From positions 124,001 to 188,000 of the forward strand of contig NZ_VFYR02000005.1 of the NCBI RefSeq assembly GCF_006489205.2: a DNA stretch of 64,000 bases. The letters are read 5' to 3'. Of the stretch, positions 25,256 to 33,625 are shown one piece after another. The number at the start of each line of letters is the position of its first letter. Position 1 is the first letter of the stretch. Below the pieces are notes generated by a model. That model did no database searches. It had not been told where the DNA came from and was given only the letters and a program-made list of their open reading frames with translations. The position numbers and the translations under genes were made by a program. The DNA is from Brevibacterium sp. XM4083. Its GTDB lineage: Bacteria; Actinomycetota; Actinomycetes; Actinomycetales; Brevibacteriaceae.

Positions 25256-26044
25256 TCAGCCGTCGAGTTCGTCTCTGCGTGCGACGACGGCCCGCGCGGC
25301 TGCGAGCGTCTGTCCGAGGAAACCCCTGCCGAACAGGCGGACGTGGGCAAGCAGGGCGAAGAGCGAATGCGCCGGCAGGTCGCCGCGCCATCCGCGGGGC
25401 AGCGGGTGCTCGGCCTCGTAGCCGGAGAAGATCTCCTCGAGGTACGGTGTGCCGAAGAGCGCGAGGAGGGCAAGGTCCTCGAGACGGTGGCCGCCGTGCG
25501 CGGCAGGATCGATGAGTGTGCCGCCGTCGGGAGTCCACATGAGATTGCCTGACCACAGGTCGCCGTGCACGCGCGACGGCGGCTCGGTGCCGGTGCCGGA
25601 GATTCCGTCGAAGGCTCCGGACTCGATGGCCTCGATCGCCGAGGTGATCGCTGAGTTCTCCTCGGCCGTCAGCTCTCCGGCGATGGTCGAGGCCGTGGGC
25701 GCCAGACGAGTGCGCACCCAGAAGTCGGAGAAGGACGAGTCAGCGGACACGGGCACCTCGAAGGGCGAATCGAGAGGACCGAACCACGCCGTGCCGGCTG
25801 GTGCCCATCCGAATGCCGCAGCGCCCGAGTCGTGCAGTCGCGCGAGCCTGCGACCGAACTCGGCTGCATCACCGGCATTCGGGCTGATCGTCTCAAGCCG
25901 GGTAAGTCGCAGGGAGTCCTCGTCGACCCCGCGAACGCCGACGACGGGCACGACTCCCGGTGCGGCAAGCCATTCGAGCCCGGCCGCCTCAGCCGCGAAG
26001 AATCCCCGTGGGGCACCGTAACGCTGCTTGATGAAATCACCCAT
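25256..26044 (-). CDS. Fructosamine kinase family protein
   Basis: A 262-residue kinase-fold protein of the FN3K/ketosamine-3-kinase family. Catalytic loop HGDLWSGN spans 160-167, and the metal-binding segment LIDPAAHGGHRLED spans 177-190; both match the family closely. The N-terminal part is shorter than in many homologues (GDFIKQRYGAPRGFFAAEAAGLEWL), but the frame has no better upstream start and a leaderless-type -10 lies 6 bases before this ATG. The family phosphorylates sugar amines formed by protein glycation, allowing their breakdown. It faces the DUF429 gene across 56 bases holding both promoters. Confidence 0.88.
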   Translation of the reverse strand: MGDFIKQRYGAPRGFFAAEAAGLEWLAAPGVVPVVGVRGVDEDSLRLTRLETISPNAGDAAEFGRRLARLHDSGAAAFGWAPAGTAWFGPLDSPFEVPVSADSSFSDFWVRTRLAPTASTIAGELTAEENSAITSAIEAIESGAFDGISGTGTEPPSRVHGDLWSGNLMWTPDGGTLIDPAAHGGHRLEDLALLALFGTPYLEEIFSGYEAEHPLPRGWRGDLPAHSLFALLAHVRLFGRGFLGQTLAAARAVVARRDELDG

Positions 26045-26050
26045 GCCACC

Positions 26051-26094
26051 AGGCTATCGGGGAGCCGGAGCCTGCCGCAGTCGCTTGCTAGCCT
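26051..26094. promoter_or_regulatory. Divergent pair of leaderless-type promoters
   Basis: TAGCCT occurs on the minus strand at 26051-26056 and on the plus strand at 26089-26094. Each is followed by 6 bases and an ATG (26044 minus, 26101 plus). No Shine-Dalgarno sequence is present for either gene. Confidence 0.55.
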
Positions 26095-26100
26095 GACACC

Positions 26101-26829
26101 ATGAAGTATGGCGGAGTCGATCTGGCGGCCGATCCCAAACGCACCGCTCTCGCCATCATCAGTGACGACAACGGCCTCGTCATCGACGACCTTGAGGTGG
26201 GAATCGACGATGATGCCGTGGTCGATGTGATCGTGTCGACGGAGAAGGTCGGTCTCGATGTTCCCTTGGGGTGGCCTGATCCCTTTGTTCAACTGGTCAG
26301 CGACCATGCCCACCGCACACTCAGAGCGCCGCAGACAACGGGACCTGATTGGCGACGCACCATGGCGATGCGAGCAACGGACCTGGCTGTCCGCGAGCGC
26401 ACGGGGAAAGTTCCGCTCAGCGTTTCCACCGATCGCATCGCTTACCCTGCGTTGCGGTGGGCAGGCATCGACGCGCGACTCAGAGCGGACGGGGTCGACG
26501 TGTCTCGGGATGGTTCTGGCCGAATCTGCGAGGTGTATCCCGGCGCAGCACTGCACTGCTGGTCATTGCCGAGCAGTGGATACAAGGGCCGTGACCGCTC
26601 CGCCGAGCGGGTGTCACTTGTGGAGGCACTCTCACGGATCTTCGATGGCATCGACTGGAATGGGAGCGAAGCCCTCTGCACCGATGACGATAACGCTTTG
26701 GACGCAGTCGTCTCGGCTCTGCTGGCGCGCGCCGTTGCACGAGGCGAGGCCACTCCGCCGCCCGTGCAACTGCAGGACCGCGTCAGTCGGGAAGGATGGA
26801 TCTGGCTCCCGAGCGAGTCGAGGCTCTGA
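26101..26829 (+). CDS. DUF429 family protein (predicted RNase H-like nuclease fold)
   Basis: A 242-residue protein with the DUF429 pattern: an opening GGVDLAADPKRTALAII strand pair, VGLDVPLGWPDPFVQLV with a conserved Asp, RATDLAVRE and TDRIAYPALRW in the middle, and CEVYPGAALHCW followed by DDDNALDAVVSALLARAVA near the end. DUF429 is predicted to be an RNase H-fold nuclease because of its conserved acidic residues; the cellular role is unknown. It has a leaderless-type promoter divergent from the fructosamine kinase, and may share control with it. Function beyond the fold is not claimed. Confidence 0.8.
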   Translation: MKYGGVDLAADPKRTALAIISDDNGLVIDDLEVGIDDDAVVDVIVSTEKVGLDVPLGWPDPFVQLVSDHAHRTLRAPQTTGPDWRRTMAMRATDLAVRERTGKVPLSVSTDRIAYPALRWAGIDARLRADGVDVSRDGSGRICEVYPGAALHCWSLPSSGYKGRDRSAERVSLVEALSRIFDGIDWNGSEALCTDDDNALDAVVSALLARAVARGEATPPPVQLQDRVSREGWIWLPSESRL

Positions 26830-26858
26830 GTCCGACTCGGTCCTGACTCCGCCTACCC

Positions 26859-27761
26859 TCACCCCGCGACGGGATTGAGCTGTTCGCGTGCGGCCTCGAG
26901 GTGGTCGACGTCGCCGGTGTCGAGGGCATAGAGCCCCAGGTCGACCGCCGCGGTCGAGAACATCTCCGCACAGTGCTCGGCGAGTTTGGGCCACACCCTC
27001 CCGCCGTGCTCGACATAGCGCGCGACCGTCCTGTCGAACGCCTCGGGAGACACGCTCATCTGGTGGAACATGAAATCCCGCGCAGGATCGCCGACCGCCG
27101 CCGTCGTCCAGTCGAGCAGGCCGACGATGCGGGTTCCCTCCATGAGCTGATGCGCAGGGTAGATCTCCCCGTGCGTCACCGTCGACCACGTCGGCCAGTA
27201 CCGATCGTCGTCGAGCCACGCCGCCCAGCGCTCCCGCAGATCCTCTGCGACCTCGAACTCCCTGACCACGGCAGCGATGTCCTCGCGCTTCTGCTGCCTC
27301 ACCTCGGCGGGGGAGAGGACGGGAATCCCCGAATCGCGCACCACCGCCGGATCGACAGCATGGAGTTCCGCGAGGACATCACCGAGCGAGTGCGCATAGT
27401 CGAGCGCTTCGACATCGAAATGCCACCGAGGCTGCGCATCGTCGTCGAGGGTGAGGCCAGGACTGCCCGGCAGCAGAGGATAGGCGATGAGGCGGTCGGT
27501 GTGGATCTGCCAGTCGGGGACGTCGACGCTCAGGTGCCGGGCGACGCTGCCAAGGAACCGTCCCTCGATGTCGGCACGCTCGGTGACATCCGGGCGGCGC
27601 GGAATGCGCAGCACCCACGCTGAACCGTCGGCTGCCTCGGCGAAGGCGACACGGAAGTCCAGGCCGATCTCATCGATGGAGACCGACTCGGGAACGAGCG
27701 CGAGGCCGTGCTCGGCGGCCAGTTCGCTGATGGCGAGGGGACTGCGGGGTGACTGGTCCAT
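26859..27761 (-). CDS. Macrolide 2'-phosphotransferase homologue (APH fold)
   Basis: A 300-residue aminoglycoside/macrolide phosphotransferase-family protein. Mph-like features: ISELAAEHGLALVPESVSIDEIGLDFRVAFA at the N-terminus, WVLRIPRR with the nucleotide-site Lys/Arg region, and the catalytic loop VTHGEIYPAHQL with His197. The metal-binding segment is VGLLDWTTAAVGDPARDF. Known Mph enzymes phosphorylate the 2'-OH of macrolide sugars, and chromosomal Mph homologues are frequent in related actinobacteria. The catalytic loop has Glu199 where most APH proteins have Asp. The ATG has GGAGGG directly against it, closer than usual. Resistance is possible but unproven. Confidence 0.8.
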   Translation of the reverse strand: MDQSPRSPLAISELAAEHGLALVPESVSIDEIGLDFRVAFAEAADGSAWVLRIPRRPDVTERADIEGRFLGSVARHLSVDVPDWQIHTDRLIAYPLLPGSPGLTLDDDAQPRWHFDVEALDYAHSLGDVLAELHAVDPAVVRDSGIPVLSPAEVRQQKREDIAAVVREFEVAEDLRERWAAWLDDDRYWPTWSTVTHGEIYPAHQLMEGTRIVGLLDWTTAAVGDPARDFMFHQMSVSPEAFDRTVARYVEHGGRVWPKLAEHCAEMFSTAAVDLGLYALDTGDVDHLEAAREQLNPVAG

Positions 27762-27920
27762 CCCTCCACTGTTGCCCAGCAGGGGAGCGAAGTACAGCCG
27801 ACTCGGGCCCGTCGTCCAGCTTGTGACGAACTTGTGTCATTCGGCAAGACATATGCGCAATAATGCTTGCTGGCAAACGGCATCCGTGCCACGATGAGAC
27901 CACGCTGGTGTTTACCTCAC

Positions 27921-27940
27921 CTCGATCGATGTCGATCGAG
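27921..27940. promoter_or_regulatory. Inverted repeat CTCGATCGA-TG-TCGATCGAG before the repeat-protein gene
   Basis: Perfect 9-base arms around 2 bases, 22 bases before the ATG at 27963 and just upstream of its ribosome site. It may be an operator or a hairpin limiting translation. Confidence 0.5.
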
Positions 27941-27962
27941 CGGGCTGAAAGGGAATAGAGAC

Positions 27963-29099
27963 ATGAACGGCACCACCATCATCTGGATCGTCGTCGCAGC
28001 CGTCGTCGTCATCATCGCCATCATCGTCATCGTCGCGCTCGCTCGGCGAGCCCGGGCCAAGAAGATGGAAGAGCGCCGCCAGCAGGCCGCCCAGATCCGC
28101 GAGGAGGTCGCCGCTGCCGCTCCGACGACGGCGGCCTACGAAACGGAGGCAGAGGCGGCACGAGCACGTGCCCGCGACGCCCAGGCCGAAGCCGACGCGA
28201 AGGCCGAGGCTGCCCGCCAGGCGGAAGTCGAATCCCTCAAGGCCGCAGCTCGTGCCGACGAATACGACACCGCGGCCAACCAACTCGAGGACTCGGCTGA
28301 GAAGTCCCGGCTCGAGCAGGAGCGCTTCCTCCAGCGTGCCGATGAGCTCGATCCGGACACGAACACCGACGCTGATCGCCGCGCCGATGGCGACGCCGAT
28401 CGTCGCCGCGATGGGGACGTCGATTCTCGCCGCGATGGGGAGTGGGACCGCACGGATCGCGACGGCCGCGACGGCCGCGATCGTGACGGCCGCGATCGTG
28501 ACAGCGGCTACGCTGCGGCAGCGGGAACCGGTTATGCGGCGTCCGAGAGCCGCACCTATGACACCGCCGATGGCGTCGCCTCGGAATCGTCAGACGTCCG
28601 TGGGTTCGAGACCGCGGACGGCCGCGGTTACGCCGGCACCGAACAGCGGACGTTTGAAACCGCCGACGGCCGCGGCTACGCCGGTACCGAGCAGCGGACA
28701 TTCGACACCGCCGACGGACGCGGATACGCCGAATCCGACACCCGTGCCTACGAGGGTGCCGATGGTGTCGGCTACGAGACCACGGAACGCCGCGCCTTCG
28801 ACACGGCCGACGGACGCGGTTATGCCGAATCCGACACCCGTGCCTACGACGGTGCCGATGGCGTCGGCTACGAGGTCACGGAACAGCGGACGTTCGACAC
28901 CACCGACGAGGCGGGGGTCGACACCACTGACGGCAGGGGAGTCGATGGAGCCGACCAGCGCCGCGGAAACCCGAACGGAGTCGACCCCGACCAGTACCGT
29001 CTCTCCCGCAACCGCGGAGGCGGCGACCGCAACCGCGTCGACCCTCGCACGGATCTCACCGACGGCCCTGACTCGCGCACCGGGACGCCGAGGCACTGA
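27963..29099 (+). CDS. Membrane-anchored coiled-coil protein with 16-residue tandem repeats
   Basis: A 378-residue protein with no recognised enzyme domain. Residues 1-27 are one membrane helix (TIIWIVVAAVVVIIAIIVIVALARR). Residues about 30-135 are an Ala/Glu/Arg-rich coiled-coil, and 140-180 an Asp/Arg-rich stretch of DRDGR copies. From about residue 213 come at least six 16-residue repeats such as RTFETADGRGYAGTEQ, then decayed copies and a basic tail. The anchored N-terminal layout recalls actinobacterial proteins of unknown function with DUF-like AEAEA helices. GAAAGGGAATAGAG precedes the ATG. Charge and repeats suggest a structural or stress role on the cytoplasmic or cell-wall side; orientation is unclear. 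It is followed by a GPGG small membrane protein. Confidence 0.75.
   Translation: MNGTTIIWIVVAAVVVIIAIIVIVALARRARAKKMEERRQQAAQIREEVAAAAPTTAAYETEAEAARARARDAQAEADAKAEAARQAEVESLKAAARADEYDTAANQLEDSAEKSRLEQERFLQRADELDPDTNTDADRRADGDADRRRDGDVDSRRDGEWDRTDRDGRDGRDRDGRDRDSGYAAAAGTGYAASESRTYDTADGVASESSDVRGFETADGRGYAGTEQRTFETADGRGYAGTEQRTFDTADGRGYAESDTRAYEGADGVGYETTERRAFDTADGRGYAESDTRAYDGADGVGYEVTEQRTFDTTDEAGVDTTDGRGVDGADQRRGNPNGVDPDQYRLSRNRGGGDRNRVDPRTDLTDGPDSRTGTPRH
28599..28934 (+). repeat. Seven 48-bp in-frame tandem repeats
   Basis: Six clear 48-base units run from 28599 to 28886 and a decayed seventh runs to 28934, encoding 16-residue blocks built on F/Y-x-x-ADG-x-GY. Two block types (ending GTEQ/ESDT and ETTER/EVTEQ) alternate in the second half, showing expansion by pairs. 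Confidence 0.85.
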
Positions 29100-29167
29100 G
29101 CTTCACCGAGGCACTGAGACCACAGCAAACCCCAACCCCATGCTCCACACCTAGGAAAGGACACATC

Positions 29168-29314
29168 ATGCTCGCCACCATCCTCTGGATCATCGCCGCG
29201 ATCCTCGTCATCTCCGGCATCTTCGCGATCTTCCGCAAGCAGATCCTCTGGGGAGTCATCCTCATCGTCGTCGGCCTCCTCGTCGGCCCCGGAGGCGTGA
29301 GCATCTTCGCCTAG
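29168..29314 (+). CDS. GPGG-motif small transmembrane protein
   Basis: A 48-residue membrane protein: MLATILWIIAAILVISGI as first helix, FRKQ as a short turn, then a second helix running into LLVGPGGVSIF at the C-terminus. Very small actinobacterial proteins ending GPGGxSxF form a recognised family of unknown function. AGGAAAGGA sits 6 to 9 bases before the ATG. It starts 68 bases after the repeat protein and is probably cotranscribed with it. A strong hairpin follows the stop by 21 bases. Confidence 0.85.
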   Translation: MLATILWIIAAILVISGIFAIFRKQILWGVILIVVGLLVGPGGVSIFA

Positions 29315-29335
29315 CGCGCCGACCTCCGCCGCACG

Positions 29336-29365
29336 GCGCCCCGATCCGCACTCGGATCGGGGCGC
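29336..29365 (+). terminator. Hairpin terminator with perfect 12-base arms
   Basis: GCGCCCCGATCC and its complement around 6 bases, 21 bases after the GPGG protein stop. Confidence 0.8.
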
Positions 29366-29478
29366 TGCTGCGTCATGACGCTTCGTCAGATTCCCGCACG
29401 CATCCCTCGTTCCGCACCGAGGAGGCGGACCCCACCGAGGCGGCGGACCAACCCGAGTCCCGCCGCGGTCCGCAGAGG

Positions 29479-31293
29479 TCAGGCCCCCGCCTCGGCGAGG
29501 GACTCCTGACCGGCGGTGCGGTGTTCCTCCGAACCCGACTCCGACGACCCCCGCCCCAGCGCCGTCGCCATCGCCGTCCGCAGCGCGGCTTCCGGGTCCG
29601 ATGGCCGGGTGGGAGCGTTCCACGCGATGATCCGGTCGGGCCGGACGAGCAGCGCTCCCGAATCGTCGACATCGCTGATCTCGATCCACCGATGCAGGAC
29701 ATCGTTGAAGTCCCCGCCCATGCTCACCTGCGCCGTCCTCACTTCGACGCCGAGGTCGCGGGAGACCGCCGCCGCGGCCTCAGCCCAGCCCTCATCGGCC
29801 TGGCCGGTGATGAGCGTCCATCCGGTGCGCCCGACGAGATCGAGGGTGGACAGCCGCTGACGGTCATGGTCGACCCAGGCGTGGGGCAGCGGGGCACCCG
29901 GTCGCGTCGACGGCACATGGTCGAGATCGACGTCGACGTCAGGACCTGCCGCCGGTTCTGCCGCCGGGACGATGGCGTCGGACTCGTAGAGCTGACCGAG
30001 CTCGATGCCGTGGGCGTTGAACTGGTAGTTCTGCAGCTCGATCGCCTCGATGAGCTCTCGACGGCGGTCCGGATCATTGAAGAGCGAGTCGAGACTCGCC
30101 CAGCCGTCCTCGGCCGACTGCCCGGGCGCGAAGCCGAGCGCCTTGGAGATCGGACCCATGTCGACGACGCTCTTCATCGCCCGGTCGACGACGCGCCTGC
30201 CCACCGGCTGCCGCTCCTGGCTGTACGTGTCGAGGAGCGCGTCAGGGGCTTCGCCCTTGAGGACGGCGCAGAGCTTCCAGCCGAGGTTGAAGGCGTCCTG
30301 GATCGAGGTGTTCGTGCCCAACCCGTTGGCCGGCGGATGCCGGTGCGCGGCGTCACCGGCGAGGAACGCCGGCCCGCGCCGGTAGGCGTCGGCGACGACG
30401 TGGTTGATCTGCCACTTCGACACCTGCTTGATCCTCACCTCGACGTCAGGGTCCCCGATCGTCGCCTGTGCCCGGGCGACGAGCGCCTCGGTGTCGGTGT
30501 CCGGTTCGCCCTCGGCCGGGTCGTACATCGCCAGCAGCACCCATTCGGTGAACGGCTTGACGCAGATCCACGTCCCCGACCCCACCCAGTAGTCATTGCC
30601 CGGCTGTGCCATCCAGTAGAGGGTGCCGGGGCGGTAGTCGCAGTACTTCGTCAGATCGGCCTCGAGCCAGACGTTGAGGGCCGCCCCGAGGTTGGACTCG
30701 CCGCTGAAGGTGAACCCGAACTCCTCGGCCACGGTCGACCGGCCGCCGTCGGCGCCGACGATGTACGTCGCCAGGATCGTCGACTCCTCCCCGGTGTCCC
30801 GGTTGCGCACCGTCGCCTCGACGCCGTCAGGGGTCTCGACGGCGGAGACGAGCTCCGTGGAGAAGCGGATGTCGGCACCGAAGTCGCGAGCCGCCTCGGC
30901 GATGACGGGTTCGAGGATGTGCTGGGGGATGTTGCACATCGCGCTGGGGCTGGCGACCTCGTAGTCGCCGGAGCGCGCGGTGCCGGTGCCCCACGTCTCG
31001 AGCCGCGCGATCTCCTGCCCGGCGAAGCTCGTCGCCCACACGTTGTTGCGCATGTAGGGATTCGGCGTCGCCGCGGCGATGATGGCGTCTTCGAATCCGA
31101 GGTCGCGGAAGACCTCCATCGTGCGCTGGTTCGTGATGTGGGCCCGCGGCGAGTGTGCCGTCGTGGGGTAGCGAGTGATCGTCATCGCGTCGACGCCGTC
31201 GCGGGCGAGGATCGCTGAGAGTGTCAGGCCGGTGGGGCCGGCGCCGACGACGAGGACGTCGGTGCGGACGGGAGGCGTGGTTGGTGTGCTCAT
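29479..31293 (-). CDS. FAD-dependent aromatic hydroxylase, TfdB/PheA type
   Basis: A 604-residue flavoprotein monooxygenase. The FAD dinucleotide motif is VVGAGPTGLTLSAIL near residue 15; the middle has YIVGADGGRSTVAEEFGF (the DG motif) and FLAGDAAHRHPPANGLGTN (the GD motif). A thioredoxin-like C-terminal domain ends the protein. Length and motifs match the 2,4-dichlorophenol 6-monooxygenase/phenol hydroxylase group, which adds an OH ortho to an existing phenol OH using NAD(P)H and O2. It is divergent from a GntR regulator and shares a promoter with large palindromes. Hydrolases and a CoA transferase across that promoter suggest an aromatic-amide or ester pathway. Substrate unknown. Confidence 0.88.
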   Translation of the reverse strand: MSTPTTPPVRTDVLVVGAGPTGLTLSAILARDGVDAMTITRYPTTAHSPRAHITNQRTMEVFRDLGFEDAIIAAATPNPYMRNNVWATSFAGQEIARLETWGTGTARSGDYEVASPSAMCNIPQHILEPVIAEAARDFGADIRFSTELVSAVETPDGVEATVRNRDTGEESTILATYIVGADGGRSTVAEEFGFTFSGESNLGAALNVWLEADLTKYCDYRPGTLYWMAQPGNDYWVGSGTWICVKPFTEWVLLAMYDPAEGEPDTDTEALVARAQATIGDPDVEVRIKQVSKWQINHVVADAYRRGPAFLAGDAAHRHPPANGLGTNTSIQDAFNLGWKLCAVLKGEAPDALLDTYSQERQPVGRRVVDRAMKSVVDMGPISKALGFAPGQSAEDGWASLDSLFNDPDRRRELIEAIELQNYQFNAHGIELGQLYESDAIVPAAEPAAGPDVDVDLDHVPSTRPGAPLPHAWVDHDRQRLSTLDLVGRTGWTLITGQADEGWAEAAAAVSRDLGVEVRTAQVSMGGDFNDVLHRWIEISDVDDSGALLVRPDRIIAWNAPTRPSDPEAALRTAMATALGRGSSESGSEEHRTAGQESLAEAGA

Positions 31294-31320
31294 TCGTCGT
31301 TCTCCTTCGGACGAGAATGT

Positions 31321-31332
31321 CGATCATGATCG
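31321..31332. promoter_or_regulatory. Perfect palindrome CGATCATGATCG
   Basis: A 12-base perfect palindrome 27 bases before the monooxygenase start, the second symmetric element in this divergent promoter. Confidence 0.45.
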
Positions 31333-31364
31333 TCTGATCGCCGAGGCGGGCGAGGACCGTCGAC

Positions 31365-31394
31365 CAATTCAGCATAATTAATCATGATGAATTG
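31365..31394. promoter_or_regulatory. 30-bp near-perfect palindrome, candidate GntR operator
   Basis: Thirteen of fifteen mirrored base pairs match in a 30-base element centred at 31379/31380. The outer arms are CAATTCA and TGAATTG, and the core is CATAATTAATCATG. It is strikingly AT-rich for this genome and lies between the divergent monooxygenase and GntR genes. Confidence 0.7.
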
Positions 31395-31492
31395 TTGGGA
31401 ACCAGAATGCCGCGCGGATCGTCATGATGTCAACCACCACGGTCGGGTACCCTCGGGACTGGCAGGCGCACACCGGTGAAGGGGAGGATGAC

Positions 31493-32179
31493 ATGGCCAC
31501 GACGTCGCGGGGAGCATCCTCGTCGGTCGATCGTGCCGTCGACATCGTCGCCGCCCTCGCCGAAGGGCTCGACCCGGGACAGCGGTTGGGGACCAAGGGC
31601 GCGATCCAAGCCGAGTGCGGGGTCTCGAAGGGCACCTTCAACGAGGCGCTGCGCCTGCTCCAGGCGCGCGGCGTCATCACCCTGCGTCCGGGGCCCGGCG
31701 GCGGACTGTTCGCGGCCTCACCGACGCCGATGGCGAAGCTCGGCAGCTCGCTGCTCGCGCTCGATGCGGACTCGACGACGGTCGAGGATGCCATGCAGGT
31801 GCGGGATTCGCTCGAACCCCTGCTTGCCGCCGAGGCGGTCGACCATGGATCGCTCACTGACATCCGCGAGCTCTGGGCGCTCATCGAGGACATGCGCGCC
31901 GCCGTTGCCGCCCGTGACCCCGATCAGTTCCTCGAGGCCAACTGGTGCCTGCACCGGCGCATCGCCGAGATCACGCCGAACCAGCTGCTGCGCCAGGTCT
32001 ACCTCAACATCATGGGGATCATGGACGATCACACGGTCAATGTGCTGCCCGGCCCGCACGTGCCGCTGTCGGACTACATCGACGAGCGGTTGCAATTGCA
32101 TGTCGACATCGTCGCGGCGATCGAAGCCCGCGACCACGACCGAGCCGCCGAGCTCATACGCGCCCACAGTATGCACTGA
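31493..32179 (+). CDS. GntR-family regulator, FCD subfamily
   Basis: A 228-residue regulator. The N-terminal winged helix is partly degenerate (LGTKGAIQAECGVSKGTFNEALRLLQARGVITLRPGPGGGLF), and the C-terminal FCD domain reads ANWCLHRRIAEITPNQLL and LQLHVDIVAAIEARDHDRAAELIRAH. GGGGAGG stands before the ATG at 31493; upstream in-frame codons are unlikely to be used. It is divergent from the monooxygenase, with a 30-base palindrome between them, and precedes an M20 hydrolase on its own strand. It probably represses both directions until an aromatic ligand binds (inference). Confidence 0.87.
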   Translation: MATTSRGASSSVDRAVDIVAALAEGLDPGQRLGTKGAIQAECGVSKGTFNEALRLLQARGVITLRPGPGGGLFAASPTPMAKLGSSLLALDADSTTVEDAMQVRDSLEPLLAAEAVDHGSLTDIRELWALIEDMRAAVAARDPDQFLEANWCLHRRIAEITPNQLLRQVYLNIMGIMDDHTVNVLPGPHVPLSDYIDERLQLHVDIVAAIEARDHDRAAELIRAHSMH

Positions 32180-32248
32180 CGTCCGCTGTCCACGGACCCA
32201 ACCCAGCAGCCCACAGCAGACAGCCCTGACCCGAAGGAGACCGGCCTG

Positions 32249-33568
32249 ATGACACCCGCCCCGACGCTCTCCGCGCAGCTGCGGTCGAATCTCACCCGCT
32301 GGCGCCGGGACTTCCACCGGCATGCGGAGACGGCGTGGACGGAGTTCCGGACCACCTCGGCGGTCATCGGAGCACTCCGGGACCTCGGCTGGGCGACGAT
32401 CTACGGTCCCGAACTCCACGAGGCCTCCGCCCGCCTCGGGGTGCCCGATGCCGAGGTCCTCGCCGCTGCCCGTGCACGGGCCGTCGACCAGGGAGCGGAT
32501 CCGGAACTCGTCGAGGCGATGGGCGAGGGCTTCACCGGGGTCCTCGGCGTCCTCGAGACGGGACGGCCCGGGCCGGTCGTGTGCTTCCGCTTCGACATCG
32601 ACGCCAACGACCTCAACGAACTCGCCGACGACAGCCACCGGCCGTTCGCCGAGGGCTTCGCCTCGATCAACGACGGCGCCATGCACGGCTGCGGGCACGA
32701 CGGGCATGCGGCGATGGGGCTGGGGCTGGCGAGCGTGCTCACCGACATCGCCGCGGACCTGACGGGCACCGTGAAGATCATCTTCCAACCCGCCGAGGAG
32801 GGGGTGCGGGGTGCGCATTCGATCGTCGCGGCCGGGTGGTTCGATGACGTCGACCTCTTCGTCGCGACACACCTGAAGTCCGACGACGACAAGGGCAACG
32901 TCCTCACCGGCGTCGACGGATACCTCGCCTCGACGAAGTTCGACGTCAGATTCACCGGTGTCGGCGCGCATGCCGGAGGCGACCCGGAGAAGGGGCGGAA
33001 CGCGCTGCTGGCGGCCGCCTCGGCGACCCTGGGCCTCCATGCGATCCCACGCCATTCGGAGGGCGCGAGCCGGATCAACGTCGGCACCCTCACCGCAGGC
33101 GAGGGGCGCAACGTCGTCCCGCGCGCTGCCCTCCTCGCCGTCGAAACGCGCGGGGAGACGAGCGAGATCAACGACTTCATGGTCGACCGCGCCGCCGAGG
33201 TCGTCGCCGGGGCTGCCCTCATGCACGGCGTCGACCATGAGGTGACCGTCGTCGGCCGCGCGGACACGGCGTCCCCGAGCCCGGAGCTGCTGCCGTTCAT
33301 CCGCGCATCCTTCACCGGTGTGCCCGGGGTCGCCGAGATCCGCGACACCGGCGGGCTCGGCGGCTCCGAGGACGCGACGGCGATGATGAGGCGGGTCACG
33401 GAGCGCGGGGGACTGGCGACGTACCTCCAGATCGGGATGGAGACCTCGTGGGGCCACCACACGGAGCGGTTCGACGTCGACGAGGACATGCTCGCCGTCG
33501 GAGTCGCAGCCGAGGCACGGATCGCCCTCGACGCCCCGGAGTTCCTCGCCGGTCTCGAACGGGAGTGA
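32249..33568 (+). CDS. M20-family amidohydrolase, AbgA-like
   Basis: A 439-residue zinc amidohydrolase, the length of the AbgA subunit of p-aminobenzoyl-glutamate hydrolase. Metal and catalytic motifs are VCFRFDIDANDL, AMHGCGHDGHAAMG, FQPAEEGVRGA and VATHLK; the dimerisation domain contains FTGVGAHAGGDPEKGRNAL. AbgA-type proteins cleave N-acyl amino acids and need a partner subunit in E. coli, but none is beside this gene. Strong GAAGGAG before the ATG. Lying after the GntR gene and across from an aromatic hydroxylase, it may free an aromatic amine or acid from an amide (inference). Confidence 0.87.
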   Translation: MTPAPTLSAQLRSNLTRWRRDFHRHAETAWTEFRTTSAVIGALRDLGWATIYGPELHEASARLGVPDAEVLAAARARAVDQGADPELVEAMGEGFTGVLGVLETGRPGPVVCFRFDIDANDLNELADDSHRPFAEGFASINDGAMHGCGHDGHAAMGLGLASVLTDIAADLTGTVKIIFQPAEEGVRGAHSIVAAGWFDDVDLFVATHLKSDDDKGNVLTGVDGYLASTKFDVRFTGVGAHAGGDPEKGRNALLAAASATLGLHAIPRHSEGASRINVGTLTAGEGRNVVPRAALLAVETRGETSEINDFMVDRAAEVVAGAALMHGVDHEVTVVGRADTASPSPELLPFIRASFTGVPGVAEIRDTGGLGGSEDATAMMRRVTERGGLATYLQIGMETSWGHHTERFDVDEDMLAVGVAAEARIALDAPEFLAGLERE

Positions 33569-33612
33569 GAGGCGGCGGGCCACCCGCTCACCGCGGCCGT
33601 AGTGCGCCTCGA

Positions 33613-33618
33613 TAGACT
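33613..33618 (+). promoter_or_regulatory. Leaderless-type -10 element of the CoA transferase gene
   Basis: TAGACT lies 7 bases before the ATG at 33626; no ribosome site is present. Confidence 0.5.
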
Positions 33619-33625
33619 GCGGGAC

